Assembly: GCA_041917295.1 (NCBI GenBank)
Contig: JAYRXX010000069.1
Coordinates: forward strand, 38,038-102,037
DNA length: 64,000 nt
Origin: JADKHR01 sp041917295
GTDB taxonomy: Bacteria; Elusimicrobiota; Elusimicrobia; FEN-1173
Direction of reading: 5' to 3'
The position numbers and the translations under genes are program-made. The notes beneath the pieces are model-generated. The model was not told the DNA's origin. It saw only the letters and a list, made by a program, of their open reading frames with translations, and ran no database searches. Positions 59,295 through 64,000 of this stretch are shown here, piece after piece. The stretch's first letter is position 1; every line of letters begins with the position of its first letter.

Positions 59295-60684
59295 AAATGG
59301 GGTAATGGGCGGTTCGGAGTCGTTCTTGTTTCCACGACGCCGGATGGGCTCCGTTGGCCAGCCATCGGGCCGCGCCGAATCCGATGTCCAACGCGTCCAG
59401 GGTCCCGATGTACTGGAACGCGCCCGAACGGCCGACCGCTTTCCAGTTGGTTGAATCGTCCAAAAAAGCCAACACCCTGTCCCGCTTTGACTGGGAGGCC
59501 TCTGTGGGAACCGGGTAAGACGAGTTCAAACGGATCACGCGGGTGTCTTCCACGTCAAAAAGATACCCCATTCGGCGAAGGCCGTCCACCGCCTGGGCGG
59601 TATGTTCCGCGTCCGAAAGGGTGTTGTCGGGCCGGTGGGGACCGCCCATAATTTCACAGCACAGGATACTGCCCTGAGGAACAAGATCCGGATCAAACGC
59701 GCCGATTTCGCTCACTCGGTGAAACGGGATCGACGGGTCGGGCACAAACACCCAGCCCTCTTGCATGAGCCGATACCCTGCCGGTCCCTTGAGTTTGAGA
59801 AACACAAGAACCAGATCATGGGCGGGCGTGGCCGCGCGCACATCGTCGATGACGGACGACCCTAAACCGGGGAACAACGAACCCAACAGCCCCAGCGGGA
59901 GCGTGGAAAAAACAAAGTCACCTTTCCCCACTTCGAACCGGGTCGTGTCGTTTCCGTGTTGGGCGGTGATGGCCGTAATGCGGTGAGGGTCGCCCTCCAG
60001 CCGGACAACCCGATGGCTGTAGAGTTGGCGTCCGTTGCGCCCCACGCGGTTGTCCATGGCGGTCCACAGAGTTTGAAGGCCCCCGCGCGGGTATCGGAAG
60101 GAAGTGGCCTCGGACGTGTTTTTCGGGGCCCGTCCAACCTGACGCCGAACCCAGTCGCTCACGGTGGGCAAGCGAACTCGGTCGCGGGCCAGTTGACCGT
60201 CGCACCGGGCGGGGTCCCCCCAAATTTTCCAGGCCATGGGGCGAAAAAGTGTTTCGTAGAGAGTGGGCCCCACCCGTCGGATCAGGTCGTTTTCAAAACT
60301 GGCCCCGGACCCGCCCGGGGCGCGCCAATAGTCCCACAGCATCTTCGCGGTCCACCGTGCCCCATACAGTCGAACCAACGACGTCGGTGAGGGCGGATAC
60401 GGAAGAAAACGCCCTCCAAGATAAACGCGGCTGGTTTTAGGATGATGGATCCACTGGTCCACCGGCAACAGGTCCAGGACCCGGCTCAAAAAAAGGGGAT
60501 CTGTTGAATAGAGTTTGTGCGGGCCCAAATCGTGTCGGCCGTGAGATCCCCACGCCACGGTTTGAGCCATTCCCCCGGGTTGGGGTTGGGCTTCAATCAG
60601 AACAATTGGTCCTTTGTTGGCCTCGACCAACCCCACCGCCAGGGCCAGGCCCGCGGGGCCCCCGCCCAGGATGTACGTGGTCAC
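59287..60684 (-). CDS. FAD-dependent amine-oxidase-like protein (PPOX/UDP-galactopyranose-mutase-related)
   Basis: 465 residues from GTG 60684, which overlaps the methyltransferase stop (GTGA). The FAD site is TYILGGGPAGLALAVGL with the second-strand acid IEAQPQPGGMAQ and HDLGPHKLYS. Further motifs resemble protoporphyrinogen oxidase and UDP-galactopyranose mutase homologues in polysaccharide loci (LFRPMAWKIWGDP). A UGM-like ring-contraction or saturated-lipid role is possible. A heme role is unlikely given the neighbours. Confidence 0.8.
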   Translation of the reverse strand: MTTYILGGGPAGLALAVGLVEANKGPIVLIEAQPQPGGMAQTVAWGSHGRHDLGPHKLYSTDPLFLSRVLDLLPVDQWIHHPKTSRVYLGGRFLPYPPSPTSLVRLYGARWTAKMLWDYWRAPGGSGASFENDLIRRVGPTLYETLFRPMAWKIWGDPARCDGQLARDRVRLPTVSDWVRRQVGRAPKNTSEATSFRYPRGGLQTLWTAMDNRVGRNGRQLYSHRVVRLEGDPHRITAITAQHGNDTTRFEVGKGDFVFSTLPLGLLGSLFPGLGSSVIDDVRAATPAHDLVLVFLKLKGPAGYRLMQEGWVFVPDPSIPFHRVSEIGAFDPDLVPQGSILCCEIMGGPHRPDNTLSDAEHTAQAVDGLRRMGYLFDVEDTRVIRLNSSYPVPTEASQSKRDRVLAFLDDSTNWKAVGRSGAFQYIGTLDALDIGFGAARWLANGAHPASWKQERLRTAHYPIYD

Positions 60685-61571
60685 GGGATCACTCGCGCCA
60701 GCGCGGTTGTTTGAGCGGCCGTGTACGAAACCGCCGCTTTTTGAACCACCGACGGTGCCCAGCGGAGGGCCGTTTGAGCACCGGGCATTCGCAACCGCGA
60801 GGCCATCTGGAGCAGGTATCCCAGCTCCAACCGGGCCCAAAACCGTTGGAAGTGGAAAATCTCAAATCCGGCCCGGGCGCACAGTTTTTTTAGGGTGGGT
60901 TTGGAAAAATGGTGCAAATGCACGGACAACAGCCACCAGTAATGCCGGCCGGCCAGTCGGGCCGGCCAGGTGCCGATGTCCGGAAAATTAATTAGAAGCA
61001 CCCCGCCCGGCCGTAACAGGCGTTTGCATTGGCTAAGAACAGCGAACGGGTCGGCCACATGTTCCAGAACGTCCCACAAACACACCAGATCAAACGTGTG
61101 GGGTGACCACGGAGCGGAGGCCAGGGTCCCTTGTGTGATCGAAAGGCCCCTTTTTTTGCCCTGTTCAACCAAAGCGATGGATGGGTCCAAGCCTTGGGCC
61201 CGGTACCCCCATTCGGTCGCCGCCGTCAAAAAAGCGCCGCCCGCCGTGCCCACGTCCAAAACGTCCGCCGGAGGCGGCGGCAACCGGAACTTTAAGGACC
61301 GAATCGCCCGTCGAAACCCGTCCACCCGTTGGGAGAATTGGCTGTCGTGCTCGTCCCGGGCCTGTTCATAGCCTTTCAGGATCAGCGATTCCGGAAACCG
61401 AGGGGATTCGTAGACCATGCCGCAGTCGTGGCAGGCCACCAAGCGCTGGGTGTCGCGCACGCCGGAGGCCGCGCCATACAGAACCGACGGGTCATCCAGT
61501 TTCACCCGCGGCGACCACTTTACCCGTTGCCGGGTCGATTCGCACACCGGACAGCCGACGGGAACCCTCAT
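60681..61571 (-). CDS. SAM-dependent methyltransferase with N-terminal zinc ribbon
   Basis: 296 residues. An N-terminal four-Cys ribbon (CPVC at about 7-10 and CHDC at about 48-51) precedes a class I methyltransferase domain (VLDVGTAGGAFLTAA, acidic loop GLDPS, and LWDVLEHVADPFAVL). A C-terminal 80-residue part with RHYWWLLSVHLHHFS belongs to the sugar C- or O-methyltransferase type seen in glycan and natural-product loci. Its ATG overlaps the TPR protein's stop (ATGA). Confidence 0.88.
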   Translation of the reverse strand: MRVPVGCPVCESTRQRVKWSPRVKLDDPSVLYGAASGVRDTQRLVACHDCGMVYESPRFPESLILKGYEQARDEHDSQFSQRVDGFRRAIRSLKFRLPPPPADVLDVGTAGGAFLTAATEWGYRAQGLDPSIALVEQGKKRGLSITQGTLASAPWSPHTFDLVCLWDVLEHVADPFAVLSQCKRLLRPGGVLLINFPDIGTWPARLAGRHYWWLLSVHLHHFSKPTLKKLCARAGFEIFHFQRFWARLELGYLLQMASRLRMPGAQTALRWAPSVVQKAAVSYTAAQTTALARVIP

Positions 61572-63508
61572 GGCCGGCGCGGAGCAAGAGACAAGTCGTA
61601 ATATTTTTTTGATTTGGAAGTTTGCCCGGCCCGGCCAAAAACGTCGGCGAGGTAAGCGTAGTTGATGGGCGGCGAATTTTTGGGCGCCAGCGCCATGGCG
61701 CGCTCAAAGGCGGTTCCCGCGTCGGACCAGCGGCCCAGGGCGGCGTAAGCCATGCCCAGGAGTTCGTAGACGTTGTGCAAATAAGGGTGAATCGCGCGGG
61801 CCTCTTGGGCCAAACGAAGGGCTTCCTCCACCCGTCCGGTTTTCAGAAGAAGATGGGCCAGAACGATCCGGCCTTTAATGGATCGGGGGGCTTCAATAAT
61901 TTGCCGTCTTAGTTCCGCTTCGTTGGAGACGCGGCCAAATTCCAGGTTGGTCACGGAAAGTTCTTTATAGGCGAGCCGGTCCAGGGCGGCGGCATTTTCC
62001 GGAATTCGTTTTAAGTAAACGGCGACCCAGTCGTCCACGTACACCAACGCCCAAAGAGGGTTGCGATCCAAATGGGAGACGTAAGGCAAGTTGGGGTTGC
62101 CGATGCCGATAAAGTCGACAATGGCTCCGGTGAAAGAATGGGTCTTGTCCAGATCGGTCCACAAAGCCGGGTCCGACCCGGCTTGAACCGCCCGTTCGGT
62201 AAACGCCGCGCCGTAATCGGCGTTGCGTCCATCGATGAAGACGGTTCGGCGGGGATACCCCCGGTAGATCAAATAGGCTCCGATGTCGTAGTTGTTGAAA
62301 AATTTCCCTGTGAGATTTTCCCGGTCCAAAAAGTCGCAGGCCCCCTCCGCGTGGGCGGACACGCCGAACCCGCGTAGGTTCAGACGGCGCAGTTCCTCGA
62401 GTCCGTGGGCGTTGACCCACCCATAGAGTCCGGCCGACGTGGCCAGGGCCGTGAGGGCTGTGGTCGCGGGGCGGCGGGCCCAGAGGGATTTTAAGAGCGA
62501 TTGATAACCGTCCTGTCGGCGCAGTTGGTCAAGGGCCACGCCCAGGGACCCCAATACAAACAACACTTCCAGCCGTTGCATTCGAAACGAGGCGACGCCC
62601 AATACGGCCAAAATCAACCCGTTGAAAAGAACGTTTTTTCGTCCAAGCAAAAGGGCGCCGATCGAAACGGCCCAAAAGAGGCCCACGGCCCGGACATAGT
62701 CCGGAAACGGTTTAACCCGCCATTCGCGGATCAGCGTGTTGGAGGATTCTCCCAGCAACTGAAACAGAAATTCGTAGCTGTGGTACGTGTTGGGCGTCAA
62801 AAAGGAAACCGCCCCCAACGCCGCCCCAAAAAGAGCCACGCGCGAAAGGTCGGCGGTGTCGCCCAACCCGTGCCGGTAACGGCGGTAGACCACTTGGGCC
62901 GCCAAGGACCCGTAAATTAAAAAACCCAGGGTATGCCCGCCCCCGTGAAAGTTGGCCCACAGCCATTCCACGGCGACCAGGGCGGCCAGAACCCGATTTT
63001 TTTTCGCGGCCGTTGAGGATTCATCCAAATAGCGGAAAGCCAAAATCAACTGGATGGTAAAAAAAAGGAAAGAAAAGATCTGGGGTCGGTCCACAAACCC
63101 GGGCCGTGTCGCGTCGAGGCCCCACAGGACCAACAACAGGTTCGGCCAGACATTTTTCTTGTCGATGCCCAAAAGGAGCGATCCCACCGCGATCGCGCAC
63201 GCCATGCGAAACACGATGAAACCGGTCGGGCCGCCGAAGTTATAAAGAAGATAAAAGACAATTTGCGACAGGTATTCGTAGTGGGTCTGAAGCGGTTGGC
63301 CGGCCAAGACGTAGGAAAACGGGTCGGTGACGGGCAGAGAGCGGGTTTGAAAAATAACTTCGCCCAATTTTACATGGAGCCAAAAGTCCAACCCCAAAAT
63401 TTTGAACCAGAAAAAGGACGCCGTCGCCGCAACAAAAAAAATCCACCCGGCCGCCACGGCGACCATCGGGATTCCGTTGCGTTGTGTCTCACGGTGGGTT
63501 CCCGGCAA
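61568..63508 (-). CDS. Polytopic membrane protein with C-terminal TPRs, PMT-like
   Basis: 646 residues from TTG 63508; GGGAGA lies about eight bases upstream, which favours it over ATG 63466. About ten membrane helices (residues 15-370) have the first-loop features of PMT-type sugar transferases (KILGLDFWLHVKLGE, HYEYLSQIVFY) but no clear acidic catalytic pair. A periplasmic or cytosolic domain (about 375-540) and three tetratricopeptide repeats (about 545-640, ALRLAQEARAIHPYLHNVYE) follow. It heads the five-gene cluster and probably handles a lipid-linked glycan; enzymatic role unproven. Confidence 0.78.
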   Translation of the reverse strand: MPGTHRETQRNGIPMVAVAAGWIFFVAATASFFWFKILGLDFWLHVKLGEVIFQTRSLPVTDPFSYVLAGQPLQTHYEYLSQIVFYLLYNFGGPTGFIVFRMACAIAVGSLLLGIDKKNVWPNLLLVLWGLDATRPGFVDRPQIFSFLFFTIQLILAFRYLDESSTAAKKNRVLAALVAVEWLWANFHGGGHTLGFLIYGSLAAQVVYRRYRHGLGDTADLSRVALFGAALGAVSFLTPNTYHSYEFLFQLLGESSNTLIREWRVKPFPDYVRAVGLFWAVSIGALLLGRKNVLFNGLILAVLGVASFRMQRLEVLFVLGSLGVALDQLRRQDGYQSLLKSLWARRPATTALTALATSAGLYGWVNAHGLEELRRLNLRGFGVSAHAEGACDFLDRENLTGKFFNNYDIGAYLIYRGYPRRTVFIDGRNADYGAAFTERAVQAGSDPALWTDLDKTHSFTGAIVDFIGIGNPNLPYVSHLDRNPLWALVYVDDWVAVYLKRIPENAAALDRLAYKELSVTNLEFGRVSNEAELRRQIIEAPRSIKGRIVLAHLLLKTGRVEEALRLAQEARAIHPYLHNVYELLGMAYAALGRWSDAGTAFERAMALAPKNSPPINYAYLADVFGRAGQTSKSKKYYDLSLAPRRP

Positions 63509-63528
63509 TCGTTTTCTCTCCCGATGTC

Positions 63529-63862
63529 AAAAAAACCGAAAAGGGAGGCCGCTCCTTCGGAGCCGGGGCCTGTTCGGCCCGTCGCAAACGCCTGCCGCCC
63601 TCGCTTCATCTGCCCAAGGGCAGCGCTCGAAGCCGCTAGGTTTCGCCCCTGCTTGTAGGAAGGGGCGGGTCGGCTTCGAATCCCAACTTTAAGAAAAACG
63701 GAAAGGGAGGCCGCTCCCACGCGGCACTTCCGCTAGCGCGGTCGGGATTCCCCTCTCCTCCGGCCCCTCTCGGGGCCTCCCCCGAGGGCCTGCCGCCCTC
63801 GCTTCATCTGCCCATGGGCCGCGCTTCGGGTTGGCTTCGAATCCCAACTTTAAAAAAACCGG
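63529..63862 (+). repeat. Degenerate direct repeat region without genes
   Basis: Three segments recur about 160-200 bases apart: 63529-63555 with 63691-63717 (ending AGGGAGGCCGCTCC), 63590-63627 with 63788-63825 (38 bases, two differences), and 63667-63701 with 63828-63862 (containing GGCTTCGAATCCCAACTTTAA). The frames crossing them are not convincing proteins. It looks like a decayed tandem duplication or an intergenic repeat family. Confidence 0.7.
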
Positions 63863-64000
63863 CGATTTTAAAAATTTGCGAACTATTGCCCTCGACTTCC
63901 CAAATGTAGCACATTCCTATTGGGATAATTTCCGCCTGACTGGAGAATATTATATCAAACCAACACGGTTGACCCAGTAGCATGAATGGGCTTCCGACCG
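63863..64000. other. Non-coding, more AT-rich window end
   Basis: No start codon with a ribosome-binding site and no open frame of useful length is visible here. The stretch is richer in A and T than the rest of the window and may be a promoter region for a gene beyond the edge. Confidence 0.4.

Noticed and set aside
63667..63690. tRNA gene
   Set aside because: Only a T-arm-like piece is present, with a mismatched closing pair; no acceptor, D or anticodon arms can be found on either strand.

Overview
The window is GC-rich bacterial chromosome, densely coding on both strands. It contains 55 protein genes that I can support and no tRNA, rRNA, CRISPR array or complete mobile element. The organism is Gram-negative, because it has OmpA, TolC, DUF481 and PorV-like outer-membrane proteins and a TolC-MFP-MacB pump. 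Several traits together suggest the Elusimicrobiota or a neighbouring deep phylum: a GH57/DUF1957 branching enzyme, type IV pilin-like genes, very large carboxypeptidase-regulatory/FlgD-domain surface proteins with a PorV-like partner, and class III cyclases with CHASE2. This assignment is inference; no rRNA gene is present to test it.

Layout. Positions 1-2.8 kb: end of a glucan branching enzyme, mscL, an OmpA-family protein and a DUF481 protein. 2.8-5.2 kb: groES-groEL behind a complex leader (promoter, CIRCE-like inverted repeat, terminator-like hairpin). 5.2-7.4 kb (minus): a zinc-ribbon protein, metF and a HAMP-only membrane protein. 7.4-13.6 kb (plus): a pteridine-reductase-like SDR, a membrane protein, YceI, then a TolC/MFP/MacB export operon. 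13.6 kb (minus): queD/PTPS. 14.1-26.6 kb (plus): a long chain of overlapping genes with ispH, a glutamine amidotransferase, a membrane protein, UDP-glucuronate decarboxylase, a CHASE2-cyclase, tilS, ftsH, folP, nadB and DUF4202. 26.6-30.1 kb: a probably acquired AAA/DUF4143 ATPase, a 169-bp palindromic element and RNase R. 30.2-34.7 kb: three type IV pilus-type proteins, one of them an unusually large prepilin fusion. 34.9-38.9 kb: tmk-holB-metG-tatD. 39.0-49.8 kb: FecR-domain protein, outer-membrane barrel, a 2062-residue surface protein and a PorV-like protein in overlapping frames, then aroD. 49.9-51.5 kb: a PMT-type glycosyltransferase.

51.6-63.5 kb is all on the minus strand. A five-gene glycan/lipid cluster (TPR membrane protein, methyltransferase, FAD oxidoreductase, GT2, radical SAM) runs directly into rpmH-rnpA-yidD-yidC-jag-mnmE and a CDF metal transporter. 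The rpmH-to-mnmE block is often near oriC, but dnaA and an origin are not visible here. The last 490 bases hold a degenerate direct repeat and no gene.

Two themes recur. First, translational coupling is pervasive (ATGA and GTGA overlaps). Second, several operon-leading genes have a -10 hexamer only 6-8 bases before the start codon, with no Shine-Dalgarno sequence, which suggests leaderless mRNAs (tmk, rpmH, queD, the SDR, the 16.8-kb membrane protein, rnr). Short palindromes of the form GGGGAC-N4-GTCCCC have also spread into the 5' coding ends of rnr and the PorV-like gene. The strongest candidate for an undescribed system is the FecR/barrel/giant protein/PorV operon at 39-49 kb.
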